Source: Streptomyces sp. 11x1 (GTDB lineage: Bacteria > Actinomycetota > Actinomycetes > Streptomycetales > Streptomycetaceae). Taken from it: DNA of 64,000 bases. Each line of letters starts with the position of its first letter. Position 1 is the first letter of the stretch. The stretch is taken from assembly GCF_032598905.1 (NCBI RefSeq), contig NZ_CP122458.1, forward strand, positions 6,845,001-6,909,000, given 5' to 3'. Shown piece by piece: positions 1 through 10,351 of the stretch. A program made the translations under genes and the position numbers. The notes under the pieces are model-generated. The model saw nothing but the letters and a program-made list of their open reading frames with translations, had not been told where the DNA came from and searched no databases.

Positions 1-65
1 CCACCCTCGGCCATGCAGGGGTCTCCGGGGCTTTCTGTCGGATCCCGGTATGGCGTCTGACCAGC

Positions 66-90
66 AAAAACGCCCTCCCGGAGGAGGGCG
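66..90 (-). terminator. Rho-independent terminator of tRNA-Arg
   Basis: Seen: perfect 8-bp stem (CGCCCTCC at 71-78 with GGAGGGCG at 83-90) and a 4-nt loop. On the minus strand it is followed by five Ts (66-70). It lies 9 bp past the tRNA 3' end, so it is a canonical intrinsic terminator for that gene. Confidence 0.85.
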
Positions 91-99
91 GGGTGTGGG

Positions 100-172
100 C
101 GCCCCCGGCAGGACTCGAACCTGCGGCCAAGCGCTTAGAAGGCGCCTGCTCTATCCACTGAGCTACGGGGGC
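100..172 (-). tRNA. tRNA-Arg (anticodon TCT)
   Basis: Read on the minus strand, a 73-nt cloverleaf can be folded. The acceptor stem is GCCCCCG with CGGGGGC; the D arm starts TAGCTCAGTGGATAGAGC; the anticodon loop is CTTCTAA; the T arm is GCAGG-TTCGAGT-CCTGC; the discriminator base is G. The anticodon TCT reads AGA, a rare arginine codon in a high-GC genome. CCA is not encoded. A T-run terminator follows immediately. Confidence 0.95.
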
Positions 173-482
173 CGGGTGTGGTGGCCTCTGTCTTGGTGCC
201 CGGGTGTGGGCTGATCCGTGACGTTGCCGGGGACAAGGATAGGGCTCCCGAGTCCTTGTCCCTGTTGCTTCGCCTCCGTGGCTCAATGTGGAGGTTCGGT
301 GAAGCGGTCCTGATAATCGCAGGCAGGTACGAATCGTGCACCTCTTTTGCCGCCTCGGACCCCGGGTGTTGTGCACTCGTTATGCCTGCGCCCCTCTCGT
401 CCCGTCCGTCCCGTGTGTCCTGTCGGCGCGCAGACGTACTTATATGCTTCAGAAAGTCCACAAAATTGGGCATTCTTCGCAT

Positions 483-2120
483 GTGGTGACCTTGGACGTA
501 CGGCCTCAGCTGCTCGACGCGCTCTCCGCCCTGCGCGACCGTGTCGCCGCCGCGCGCTTCCCGCTGCCCCTGGCAGGAGCCCCGCGCGCGCGTGCCAACC
601 GCGACGAACTGCTCGCGCAACTCGACGACTACTTGGTGCCCCGGTTGCGACAACCCGAAGCACCGTTGCTGGCGGTGGTCGGCGGGTCCACCGGAGCCGG
701 CAAGTCCACGCTGGTGAACTCCCTGGTGGGACGGAAGGTGAGCGAGGCCGGCGTACTGCGGCCGACGACCCGCACGCCCGTCCTGATCTGCCATCCCGAG
801 GACCATCACTGGTTCAGCGGCATGCGGGTCCTGCCGAACCTCACGCGCGCCTGGGCGCCGCCGCGGGACCCCGGTCAGGACTCGAACGACGACGCGTTCC
901 CGCCGGACGGCGACGGTGGCGGCGGCAAGAGGGGCGAGCGCTTCCTGCGCATCGAGACCGCCGACAGCCTGCCGCCCGGTCTTGCCCTCCTCGACGCACC
1001 CGACGTCGACTCCCTGGACGCCGACAACCGGGTCCTCGCCGCCGAACTCATCTGCGCCGCCGACATCTGGGTGATGGTCACCACGGCTTCCCGCTACGCC
1101 GACGCCGTGCCGTGGCATCTGCTGCGGACCGCGAAGGAACACCGGGCGACCCTGGTCACCGTGCTCGACCGGGTGCCCCACCAGGTCGTCTCCGAGGTCT
1201 CCCGCCAGTACGGGGCGCTGCTGACCAAGGCCGGACTCGGCGACGTACCCCGCTTCACCGTCCCCGAACTCCCCGAGTCCGCCTGGGGCGGCGGGTTGCT
1301 GCCGGGCACCGCCGTCGCGCCGCTGCGGACCTGGCTCATCCAGCAGGCGACCGATCCGGCGGCCCGTCACCAGGCCATGGCCCGCACCGCGCACGGGGTC
1401 CTCGACTCGCTGCGGTCCCGGATGCCCGAGCTGGCGAGCGCGGCGGCCCAGCAGTACTCCGCCGCCCTCCGGCTCACCGCCGCCGTCGACACGGCGTACG
1501 ACAGCGAGCACACGCGCGTGAAGGGCCGTTTGCAGGCGGGGGCCGTGCTCGCGGGTGACGCCCTCAAACGATGGCGCAGTTACCCCCTCGACTGCACCGC
1601 CGGCGAACTGCTCGACGCCCTGGGCGAGAGCCTCGGCACCCTGCTGCTGTGCGCGGTCACCGCCGCCGACGAACGCATCAGCGAGGCATGGAGCCGCGAA
1701 CCGGCGGCCGTGGCAGCTGGACTGACGGAGCGTGACACGACGGGGGAGAGCGTCGAGCACCGCATCGGGATGACCGTACGGCGTTGGCGGCGCGTCCTGG
1801 AGGAGTACGCCGAGGAAGAGGTGCGCGACCTCGACCGGAGCGTCGCCCCGGACACGGAGGTGGTGGCCGCCCTGGGCGCCACGGCCCTGCTGGGCGGCCG
1901 GCGGGCCCGGTCCGCCGGGGAGGGGCTCGCACAACGGATCGGGGCGCACGGCGCGCTGCGGCTGCGCGACCGCGGTGGACGGCTGCTCACCGATTACCTC
2001 GAACGGGCGCTCGATGCCGAGCGCGACCGCCGGCTCGCCCCGCTCGACGCCCTCGAGGTGCACCCCGACCCGCAGGCCGAACTCATCGCCGCCCTGTCCG
2101 TACTGCAGAAGGAGAGGTGA
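483..2120 (+). CDS. dynA: Dynamin-like GTPase DynA
   Basis: A 545-aa protein. A P-loop [10 protein letters not shown] sits near residues 67-76, followed by NSLVG, a G3-like LLDAPDVDS and a G4-like TVLDRVP, then a long helical region without a clear membrane segment. This fits the dynamin-like GTPase set of Streptomyces, in which DynA and DynB form a complex that stabilises FtsZ rings at sporulation septa (family knowledge). It overlaps the start of the second GTPase gene, so the two are translationally coupled. Start choice: GTG at 483, which gives the VVTLDVRPQ start I recall as typical for orthologues; GTG 486 and ATG 444 are alternatives and no strong Shine-Dalgarno is seen. Generic annotation could be 'ABC transporter' or 'GTPase'; the dynA name rests on paired context. 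Confidence 0.8.
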   Translation: MVTLDVRPQLLDALSALRDRVAAARFPLPLAGAPRARANRDELLAQLDDYLVPRLRQPEAPLLAVVGGSTGAGKSTLVNSLVGRKVSEAGVLRPTTRTPVLICHPEDHHWFSGMRVLPNLTRAWAPPRDPGQDSNDDAFPPDGDGGGGKRGERFLRIETADSLPPGLALLDAPDVDSLDADNRVLAAELICAADIWVMVTTASRYADAVPWHLLRTAKEHRATLVTVLDRVPHQVVSEVSRQYGALLTKAGLGDVPRFTVPELPESAWGGGLLPGTAVAPLRTWLIQQATDPAARHQAMARTAHGVLDSLRSRMPELASAAAQQYSAALRLTAAVDTAYDSEHTRVKGRLQAGAVLAGDALKRWRSYPLDCTAGELLDALGESLGTLLLCAVTAADERISEAWSREPAAVAAGLTERDTTGESVEHRIGMTVRRWRRVLEEYAEEEVRDLDRSVAPDTEVVAALGATALLGGRRARSAGEGLAQRIGAHGALRLRDRGGRLLTDYLERALDAERDRRLAPLDALEVHPDPQAELIAALSVLQKER

Positions 2121-2125
2121 CCGTC

Positions 2126-4303
2126 GTGACCGCCGTCACTGATCACACGGATCAGACCGGGGACGACCTTCCCGAGAAGGGTGACGTCAGACCGGCCCGT
2201 CAGGAGCCCGGCAGGGAGTTCGGCAAGGCGTTCGGCAAGGAGATCGACGGGAAGTTCGGCAAGGACTTCGGCTACGACGTCGGCGCGGAGTTCGGCAAGA
2301 AGGTCGGCAAGATGGTCGATGAGAAGGGCGAGGACCGGGCCAACGGCCTTGCCGCCGGGGCCGAGCGTTCGGAGGGGGCCGGGGAACGGGGCGCGATCGG
2401 AGGGCGGGAGAGGACCACCGCCGCTCCGTCGGTGCGCCCGCACCGTGAGCCGCGTCCGGGGGACGGCGAGAACGACCTCCACGCGCGCGTGGACGACCGT
2501 TCCGGTGGCGGCGCGTCCCGCCGTGAACTCCCCGGAACGCCCGGTGACGGGTTCCGGGGCGCGTCCGCGCGTGCGGAATCGGGCGCCGTGCCTACGGAGT
2601 CCGGTGACCCCTGGGACGACGGGCTCATCGCCCGGCGTGCGACCGAGGCGGGGCCCGCCGAGCGGATCACGGCAGTGGAGACCAGGGTCCCGGTCGCGCA
2701 ATCGGTCGTCCCACTCGCCTACGACGGGCAACTGCGGTCGCGGCTCGACGCGCTGCGCGAGCTGGTGGGACAGTCCCGCACCCGGCTGGACAGCGCCACC
2801 CTCGCGGAGGCGGGGCGGGTGTTGGACGAGGCGGCGGCGCGGCGCAGGCTCTCCGGGCAGCACACGGTCGTCGCCATCGCGGGCGCCACCGGCAGCGGCA
2901 AGTCGACGCTGTTCAACGCGCTCGCGGGAGTGGCGATCTCGGAGACGGGCGTCCGGCGGCCCACCACGGCCGCGCCCATCGCGTGCAGTTGGAGCGACGG
3001 AGCGGCGAGCCTCATCGACCGGCTGGGGATTCCGGGACGGCTGCGGCGGCGGCCGTTGCAGAGCGCCGAGGCGGAGGCGCAGTTGCGCGGCCTCGTCCTC
3101 GTGGATCTGCCCGACCACGACTCGGCGGCCGTGCAGCATCGCGAACAGGTCGACCGGATCCTGGCGCTGGTGGACGCCGTCATCTGGGTCGTCGACCCGG
3201 AGAAGTACGCCGACGCCGTCCTCCACGAGCGCTACCTGCGGCCCCTGGCCGGGCACGCGGAGGTCATGTTCGTCGTCCTCAACCAGGTGGACCGGCTCCC
3301 GGGGGAGGCCTCCCACCAGGTGCTCGACGATCTGCGGCGCCTGCTCGACGAGGACGGCGTCGCACTGGGGGAACATGGCGAACCCGGGGCCACCGTGCTC
3401 GCGCTGTCCGCGCTCACCGGGGACGGCGTGGGCGAACTGCGGGACGCGCTGGAGCAGTTCGTGGCCGAGCGGGGCGCCCCCGCCCGCCGGGTCCGCGCCG
3501 ATCTGGACGCAGCGGCGGCGCGGCTGTGGCCGGTGTACGCCAATCAGCGGCGCGCAGGGCTCAGCGAGAGGGCGCGCGACGAGTTCGCCGGGCGCCTCGC
3601 GGACGCTGTCGGCGCCACCGCTGCGGGCGAGGCCGCCGAGCGTGCCTGGCTGCGCAACGCCAACCGCGCATGCGGGACGCCCTGGCTGCGGCTGTGGCGC
3701 TGGTACCAGGACCTGAGCGAACCCCCGACGGGGCGGCTCGCCCTGAAGACGCCCGTGGACGAGGAGGCCACCGCCCGACAGCGCGTCGAACAGGCCGTAC
3801 GTACGTTGTCCGAGCGCGCGGCGACGGGATTGCCCGAGCCCTGGGCCCAGGCGGTGCGCGAGGCGGCCGTACGGGGGGCGCAGGGGCTGCCCGAGGCGCT
3901 GGACGAGCTGGCGGTGCGGGCCGGGGCTCCGACGGAGCGGCCGCCGCGGCCGAGCTGGTGGCCGGCGGCGGTGCTCGCACAGGCCTCCATGACGTTGGTC
4001 CAAGTCGTGGGAGGGCTGTGGTTGCTGGGGCAGATCATTGGGTTCATGGCACCGAATCTCGGGGTGCCGGTGCTGCTGATGGTGATCGGCATCGTCGGCG
4101 GTCCGGCCGTCGAGTGGGGATGCCGGCTGGCGGCACGCGGTCCGGCACGGCGTTACGGCGATGAGGCGGAACGGCGGTTGCGGGAGGCCGCCGCCGGGTG
4201 CGGCCGGGCCCGGGTGCTGGATCCGGTGGCCGCCGAACTGCTGCGGTATCGGGAGGTACGGGAGCAGTACGGACGGGTGTTGGGGGCGGCGCCTGTGAGG
4301 TGA
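2126..4303 (+). CDS. dynB: Dynamin-like membrane GTPase DynB
   Basis: A 725-aa protein. An N-terminal charged, low-complexity stretch (about residues 35-70) repeats FGK units (EFGKAFGKEIDGKFGKDFG and onward), followed by a variable linker. The GTPase domain starts with GATGSGKST at about 253-261, with VDLPDHDS as the G3 region and NQVD as G4. Two closely spaced hydrophobic segments at about 615-660 make a membrane hairpin. The first GTPase of the pair lacks such segments, matching the soluble DynA plus membrane DynB arrangement known from Streptomyces sporulation. Start: AAGGAG at 2109-2114 favours GTG 2126; GTG 2117, which overlaps the upstream stop, is possible but too close to the ribosome site. 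ssbB follows after 220 bp. Confidence 0.8.
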   Translation: MTAVTDHTDQTGDDLPEKGDVRPARQEPGREFGKAFGKEIDGKFGKDFGYDVGAEFGKKVGKMVDEKGEDRANGLAAGAERSEGAGERGAIGGRERTTAAPSVRPHREPRPGDGENDLHARVDDRSGGGASRRELPGTPGDGFRGASARAESGAVPTESGDPWDDGLIARRATEAGPAERITAVETRVPVAQSVVPLAYDGQLRSRLDALRELVGQSRTRLDSATLAEAGRVLDEAAARRRLSGQHTVVAIAGATGSGKSTLFNALAGVAISETGVRRPTTAAPIACSWSDGAASLIDRLGIPGRLRRRPLQSAEAEAQLRGLVLVDLPDHDSAAVQHREQVDRILALVDAVIWVVDPEKYADAVLHERYLRPLAGHAEVMFVVLNQVDRLPGEASHQVLDDLRRLLDEDGVALGEHGEPGATVLALSALTGDGVGELRDALEQFVAERGAPARRVRADLDAAAARLWPVYANQRRAGLSERARDEFAGRLADAVGATAAGEAAERAWLRNANRACGTPWLRLWRWYQDLSEPPTGRLALKTPVDEEATARQRVEQAVRTLSERAATGLPEPWAQAVREAAVRGAQGLPEALDELAVRAGAPTERPPRPSWWPAAVLAQASMTLVQVVGGLWLLGQIIGFMAPNLGVPVLLMVIGIVGGPAVEWGCRLAARGPARRYGDEAERRLREAAAGCGRARVLDPVAAELLRYREVREQYGRVLGAAPVR

Positions 4304-4523
4304 GGTGAGACGAGCTCGGCGTTTCACCCCCTCGGGTGACGGAGTTTTCCACAACCGGCGAGTAGCACACAGGGCTCAGCGGGCTCGACCCGGCGGCGGC
4401 AGTCTGGATTCGCGGCGATCGCAGGACCGCCGCACGACGGACGCAGCAGCCGTACGGGACGGGCCCGTACGCGTGTCCGATGCCGGCGGCGTCCGACGCC
4501 GGTGTGAAGGAGGGGTTCGCGAG

Positions 4524-5003
4524 ATGAACGAGACGATGGTGTGCGTGGTGGGGAACGTGGCGACCCAGCCGGTCTGCAAGGAGTTGGCGACGGGATCGTC
4601 GGCCCGCTTCCGGCTCGCGGTGACCTCGCGCCACTGGGACCGGGAGAAGAACGAGTGGACCGACGGGCACACCAACTTCTTCACGGTGTGGACCCGGCGG
4701 GCGCTCGCCGCGAACGTGGCGTCGTCCGTCGCACTGGGTGATCCGGTCGTGGTGCACGGCCGGTTGAAGGTGCGCACCGAACAGCGCGACGGGCAGAGCC
4801 GGGTCTCGGCGGATGTCGACGCGGTCGCAGTCGGCCACGATCTGTCGCGGGGGACGTCCGCGTTCCGGCGGACGGTCAGGGGCGAGGTGGCGATCGCGGC
4901 CCACTCCCCGTCCCGGCCGGAGCCGGCCTGGGAGACCCCGCCGCCCGGCAGCGTGCTCGACGCAGCCACCGAACTGCGCCCGGAACCCGCAGGGGTGACG
5001 TGA
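4524..5003 (+). CDS. ssbB: Single-stranded DNA-binding protein SsbB
   Basis: A 159-aa OB-fold SSB (MNETMVCVVGNVATQPV opening, FRLAVTSRHWD, FFTVW, GDPVVVHGRLKVRT). The C-terminus ends ELRPEPAGVT and lacks the acidic DDIPF-type tip through which housekeeping SSBs recruit partners. Streptomyces has two paralogues, and the short, tipless one (SsbB) is reported to act in chromosome segregation during sporulation. That fits its place next to the septation dynamins. A strong ribosome site AAGGAGGGG lies at 4508-4516, 7 nt before ATG. The 220-bp gap upstream probably holds its own promoter. Confidence 0.88.
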   Translation: MNETMVCVVGNVATQPVCKELATGSSARFRLAVTSRHWDREKNEWTDGHTNFFTVWTRRALAANVASSVALGDPVVVHGRLKVRTEQRDGQSRVSADVDAVAVGHDLSRGTSAFRRTVRGEVAIAAHSPSRPEPAWETPPPGSVLDAATELRPEPAGVT

Positions 5004-5295
5004 CGTCGGATCGCACTCGCGGAACAGGCGTGGCGGGTCGGTACATCGGTCCCGTCGTCCATCGACGGACACGCTGTGAAGAGCCTGTGTGCACCTCTCA
5101 TCGACTTGTCGACAAATGCTGTTCGCGAGCTGTGCGACCGATAACGATTCCGATTCGGATCGGTTGTCCGGCGATACGACTGGGAAGAGTGGTGCGCCGC
5201 ATCCCTAGGATGCCGGGCATAGCTCACGGGGCTTCTGATTCTGCTGGTGGGACCACACCCCCCACGTCAACGGGTCCTGCTCGAAGGGAATTTCT
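5004..5295. other. Intergenic region ahead of the thioester-domain protein
   Basis: No gene seen in this 292-bp stretch. It holds a ribosome-binding sequence GAAGGGA just before GTG 5296. The middle part (5100-5200) is notably less GC-rich than its surroundings and is the likely promoter area, but no convincing -35/-10 pair could be chosen. Confidence 0.4.
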
Positions 5296-6729
5296 GTGGT
5301 TTCTTGGTTCTCGGCGTCGATCTCCGGTGGGTCCGGGCGGGCCGCACGCAGGCGAAAGGCCGGCCGAATCGCCGCCGTGTCGCTCGTGTCCGGCCTCGTC
5401 GTCGCGGGCGCGATCGCCACCACGAGCCCGGCCGCCGCCGACGAGACACCGCAGAGCTCCGGTGGGGCGACCGCGACCATAGGCGGCCTCAAGACGTACG
5501 GGACGGCCGTGCTCCGTACCGACGAAGGCCAGGAACAGCAGCTCCCCGCAGGGCTCTTCGAGATGTTCGTCGACGGCGGCGGCACCCTGCAGACCTACTG
5601 CGTCGACGTCCAGAACCCGACCCAGAAGGACGCCAAGTACCAGGAGACCCCCTGGAGCGGCACCTCGCTGGGGGTCAACAAGGACGCGGGCAGAATCCGC
5701 TGGATCCTGCAGAACTCCTACCCACAGGTGAACGACCTCGCGGCGCTCGCCGACAAGGCGGGGGCCAAGGGCCTCACGGAACAGGACGCCGCGACCGGTA
5801 CCCAGGTGGCGATCTGGCGGTACTCCGACGGAGCCGATGTGACGGCCCTGGACCCGGAGGCGGAGAAGCTCGCGGACTATCTGCAGAAGAACGCGCGGAA
5901 CCTGCAGGAGCCGACCGCCTCCCTCACCCTCGACCCGCCGGCGGTCTCCGGTCGGGCCGGCGAGCGGCTCGGCCCGGTCACGGTGCACACCAACGCCGAC
6001 GGCGTGACCGTGACCCCGCCCTCGGACGCGACGGCGGACGGTGTGAAGGTCGTCGACGCCGAGGGTGAGGCCGTGACCTCGGCCGGGGACGGCAGCGAGC
6101 TGTACTTCGAGGTTCCCGAGGACACCGCGGACGGAACGGCCGAGCTGACCGTGGAGGCCTCCACGACCGTCCCGGTCGGCCGTGCCTTCGCGTCCGAGAC
6201 CCGCAGCCAGACCCAGATCCTCGCGGGCTCCAGCGAGTCCACGGTCTCCGCGACGGCGACCGCGCACTGGGCCGAGAAGGGCGCGATACCCGCACTGTCC
6301 GCCGAGAAGAACTGCGCCGAGGGCGGCCTGGACATCACGGCCGCCAACGAGGGCGACAAGCCCTTCACCTTCGACCTGATGGGAATCACGTACACCATCG
6401 AGGCGGGCGGCACCCGGACGGTGACGATCCCGTTGCAGGAGGACCAGGCGTACGACTTCACGATCGAGGGCCCCAACGGCTACGCGAAGCAGTTCCGGGG
6501 TGTGCTCGACTGCCGCACCGAGACCGAGGCCGGGGTGGGCGGCGACTCGGTCCAGACGTTGAGCGAGCCGAGCCCGGCGACTGTCGGGGGAGGCACGGTG
6601 ACCGACACCGGGAACGACCTCGCCGAGACCGGTAGCTCCGGCGCGACGCCGGTGATCGGCGGCATCGCGATCGGGCTGGTCGTGATCGGCGGCGCTGTGA
6701 TGATCCTCATCCGCAAGCGGAACCCCTGA
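5296..6729 (+). CDS. Thioester-domain (TQxA-type) cell-wall-anchored protein, LAxTG sortase substrate
   Basis: A 477-aa secreted surface protein. The N-terminal signal peptide has the RRRKAGR charge cluster, a hydrophobic core and cleavage near AAADE (about residue 48). A thioester domain follows: Cys102 in LQTYCVDV and Gln170 in ATGTQVAIW, the pair that forms an internal Cys-Gln thioester in Gram-positive adhesins. The middle holds Ig-like beta-rich repeats (about 215-320 and 340-400). The C-terminus has LAETG, a hydrophobic helix and the RKRNP tail, the class E sortase signal of Streptomyces. Expected role: covalent attachment to surfaces or host/plant material through the thioester (family inference). 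It seems monocistronic; start GTG 5296 follows GAAGGGA. Confidence 0.85.
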   Translation: MVSWFSASISGGSGRAARRRKAGRIAAVSLVSGLVVAGAIATTSPAAADETPQSSGGATATIGGLKTYGTAVLRTDEGQEQQLPAGLFEMFVDGGGTLQTYCVDVQNPTQKDAKYQETPWSGTSLGVNKDAGRIRWILQNSYPQVNDLAALADKAGAKGLTEQDAATGTQVAIWRYSDGADVTALDPEAEKLADYLQKNARNLQEPTASLTLDPPAVSGRAGERLGPVTVHTNADGVTVTPPSDATADGVKVVDAEGEAVTSAGDGSELYFEVPEDTADGTAELTVEASTTVPVGRAFASETRSQTQILAGSSESTVSATATAHWAEKGAIPALSAEKNCAEGGLDITAANEGDKPFTFDLMGITYTIEAGGTRTVTIPLQEDQAYDFTIEGPNGYAKQFRGVLDCRTETEAGVGGDSVQTLSEPSPATVGGGTVTDTGNDLAETGSSGATPVIGGIAIGLVVIGGAVMILIRKRNP

Positions 6730-6756
6730 GGGGTCGCCGGACGCTGAACGGCGGCA

Positions 6757-6834
6757 GGCCCGTCGCGGAACGGCGGCCGGTCTGTCGCGGAACGGCGAGC
6801 GGTCTGTCGCGGAACGGCGAGCGGTCTGTCGGAG
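6757..6834. repeat. 22-bp tandem repeat, about 3.5 copies
   Basis: Unit GGTCTGTCGCGGAACGGCGA plus GC. Two identical copies lie at 6779-6800 and 6801-6822, with a diverged copy at 6757-6778 and a truncated one from 6823. It sits 28 bp past the stop of the cell-wall protein gene, in non-coding DNA. Each unit contains CGCGGAACGGCG, so the array could shape the mRNA 3' end; function unknown. Confidence 0.85.
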
Positions 6835-7035
6835 AAAGAGAGCTCCTTGACAACTCGACAGTGAGTGACCGCGCGGTGACACGTGCGTTCTACGCGGCCC
6901 CGGTACGCCTCCCAGGCGCCGGGGCCGCGTCGCTCATGAGGGGGGCTCACCATCCGGTTTCCGTCGAGGGCTGGCCGTGCGGCAAGATGGGTGGTACTGC
7001 CCACTGCCAGATCTCAAGTTGCCGGACGGTTTCTC

Positions 7036-8700
<1,665 letters not shown>

Positions 8701-8706
8701 TCGATC

Positions 8707-9117
8707 TTGCGGCACATCTACCGCTGCCCACTGCGCTGGGCGGACATGGACGCGTACGGCCACGTCAACAACGTGGTCTTCCTCCGCTACCTGGAGGAAG
8801 CCCGTATCGACTTCCTGTTCCGTCCGGAGAGGGACTTCAAGCAGGGGTCCGTGGTGGCACGCCATGAGATCGACTACAAGCGGCAGTTGGTCCACCGGCA
8901 CCAGCCCGTGGACATCGAGCTGTGGGTCACGGAGATAAGAGCGGCGTCGTTCACGATCACCTACGAGGTCAAGGACCCGGACCAGGTCTACGTCCGGGCC
9001 TCCACGGTGATCGTGCCGTTCGACTTCGCGACGCAGCGGCCCCGCCGGATCACCTCCGAGGAACGCGAGTTCCTGGAGGGGTACAGGGATGACGAGGAGG
9101 AGGCCGTCGCCGCATGA
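8707..9117 (+). CDS. Hotdog-fold acyl-CoA thioesterase (4HBT family)
   Basis: A 136-aa single hotdog domain with the YbgC/FadM-type active-site signature WADMDAYGHVNNVVFLRYLE (Asp nucleophile region about residues 13-18). Hydrolyses acyl-CoA thioesters; substrate not deducible. The likely start is TTG 8707, 6 bp after the ettA stop. The 3' end overlaps the next gene by ATGA. The ettA-thioesterase pairing is, as I recall, common in actinobacteria. Confidence 0.85.
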   Translation: MRHIYRCPLRWADMDAYGHVNNVVFLRYLEEARIDFLFRPERDFKQGSVVARHEIDYKRQLVHRHQPVDIELWVTEIRAASFTITYEVKDPDQVYVRASTVIVPFDFATQRPRRITSEEREFLEGYRDDEEEAVAA

Positions 9118-9806
9118 CGGTGCTCCACCTCGCCGACGAGGGGGAGGCGGCGGATCTCGCGGCCTTCCTCTCCCGGCTGCTCCACTACGACCGTGGAGCC
9201 GCGGTGCGCCTCCAGGCCGCCGGCACCGCCCTGGCCGTCTTCGGTCGGCCACCGTCCTTCGAGGTCCTGGCGATCCGGGCCGTGCGCCTCGCCAAGCCCT
9301 ACGAGAGCGGGCTCGACGTCACCCTCGACGTGACCGTGTCGGCCGGTGAACTCCTGGAGTCCATCGACGAGCCGGGCGCCACGGCGGTCGTCCCGGCAGC
9401 GGTGACCGGACCGCCGTGGGCCGGGGTGCTCCCCCCGCGCGGCGGCTGGCGGCCTGAGGCGGGCCTGCCCGCACCGGACGCGCTGGCGGCGATGGTCTCC
9501 GCGGCGGTACGTGAATTCCGGTCCCGCACCGAGGAGTTGCCGCCCGAGCGCCGTACAAGGGCCGAGCTGGACGCCATCGGGCGGGAGATCTGGTCCCGGA
9601 CGGTCGGGGACACGCCGCTGCCGGTGCGGGCCGTGCACGCGGCACAGTCACTCGGCTTCCTCCGCCCCCCGCGCGCGGCCGGCACGACCGGGATGGCGAC
9701 ACCGGGACTGTTCTCGTCCGGCGCGTGGCTCCGCCTGCGCACACCGTACGGGTCGATCGCCGTGCGCAGGGCGGGACTGGGAACGCTGGGCGTCAGCGTC
9801 CGCTGA
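9114..9806 (+). CDS. Conserved hypothetical protein coupled to the thioesterase
   Basis: A 230-aa protein that I do not recognise. The first half reads as a mixed alpha/beta domain (LRHxDRGAAVRLQAAG-like, VFGRPPSFEVLAIRAVRLA). The C-terminal part contains a predicted DNA- or ligand-binding-like stretch (ELDAIGREIWSRTV) but no diagnostic motif. No signal peptide or membrane helix. Its ATG overlaps the thioesterase stop (ATGA), so it is the third gene of the ettA operon. It ends 6 bp from the convergent globin gene. Function unknown. Confidence 0.7.
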   Translation: MTVLHLADEGEAADLAAFLSRLLHYDRGAAVRLQAAGTALAVFGRPPSFEVLAIRAVRLAKPYESGLDVTLDVTVSAGELLESIDEPGATAVVPAAVTGPPWAGVLPPRGGWRPEAGLPAPDALAAMVSAAVREFRSRTEELPPERRTRAELDAIGREIWSRTVGDTPLPVRAVHAAQSLGFLRPPRAAGTTGMATPGLFSSGAWLRLRTPYGSIAVRRAGLGTLGVSVR

Positions 9807-9812
9807 ACCCGC

Positions 9813-10226
9813 TCAGCCCGGGGCGTTCACCATCGAGGCGGCCGCGTAGGTGAGGTAGTTCCACAGGGTGCGCTCGTGTTCCTCGGAGAGGTCGAGGTCG
9901 TCGACGGCGTCGCGCATGTGCTTCAGCCAGGCGTCGTGGGCGGCGCGGTCGACGGTGAAGGGGGCGTGGCGCATGCGGAGCCGGGGGTGGCCCCGGTTCT
10001 CGCTGTACGTGGTGGGGCCACCCCAGTACTGGATCAGGAACAGGGTGAGGCGCTCCTCGGCGGGGCCCAGGTCCTCCTCGGGGTACATGGGCCGCAGGAT
10101 CGGGTCCTCGGCGACACCCTCGTAGAAACGGCGCACGAGGCGCCGGAAGGTCTCCTCGCCACCGACCTGCTCGTAGAAGGTCTGCTCCTGCAGCGTGCCG
10201 CGCCGAATCTCATTCACGCTCCCCAT
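9813..10226 (-). CDS. glbO: Group II truncated haemoglobin (trHbO)
   Basis: A 137-aa globin. It has TFYEQVGGEETFRRLVRRFY (helix B region with the conserved Phe-Tyr), LTLFLIQYWGGPTTYSE, and HPRLRMRHAPF with the proximal His, all signatures of group II (HbO) truncated globins. Binds haem; proposed roles are O2 handling and protection from reactive nitrogen and oxygen species. Start: ATG 10226 (MGSVNEIRRG) was chosen because the upstream in-frame extension lacks globin similarity. Monocistronic; divergent from the methyltransferase gene. Confidence 0.88.
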   Translation of the reverse strand: MGSVNEIRRGTLQEQTFYEQVGGEETFRRLVRRFYEGVAEDPILRPMYPEEDLGPAEERLTLFLIQYWGGPTTYSENRGHPRLRMRHAPFTVDRAAHDAWLKHMRDAVDDLDLSEEHERTLWNYLTYAAASMVNAPG

Positions 10227-10351
10227 GGTCTCAGACGCGGCGGCGGAGGTCTTGAGGCTTAGGACCATCCCGAAAGGGCGCGGACCGGCTGATTCCGGTC
10301 CGAAGCGCCGGGGTGCTCGCCTCCGGGGGCGTCCGGCCGCACAGTGGAGTT

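Noticed and set aside
135..2063. Long minus-strand open frame of 642 codons opposite dynA
   Set aside because: Low-complexity composition without domains; overlaps the tRNA and a well-supported GTPase gene. Typical high-GC antisense shadow.
4345..4353. TTTTCCACA resembling a DnaA box before ssbB
   Set aside because: Differs from the streptomycete TTGTCCACA box and stands alone; expected by chance.
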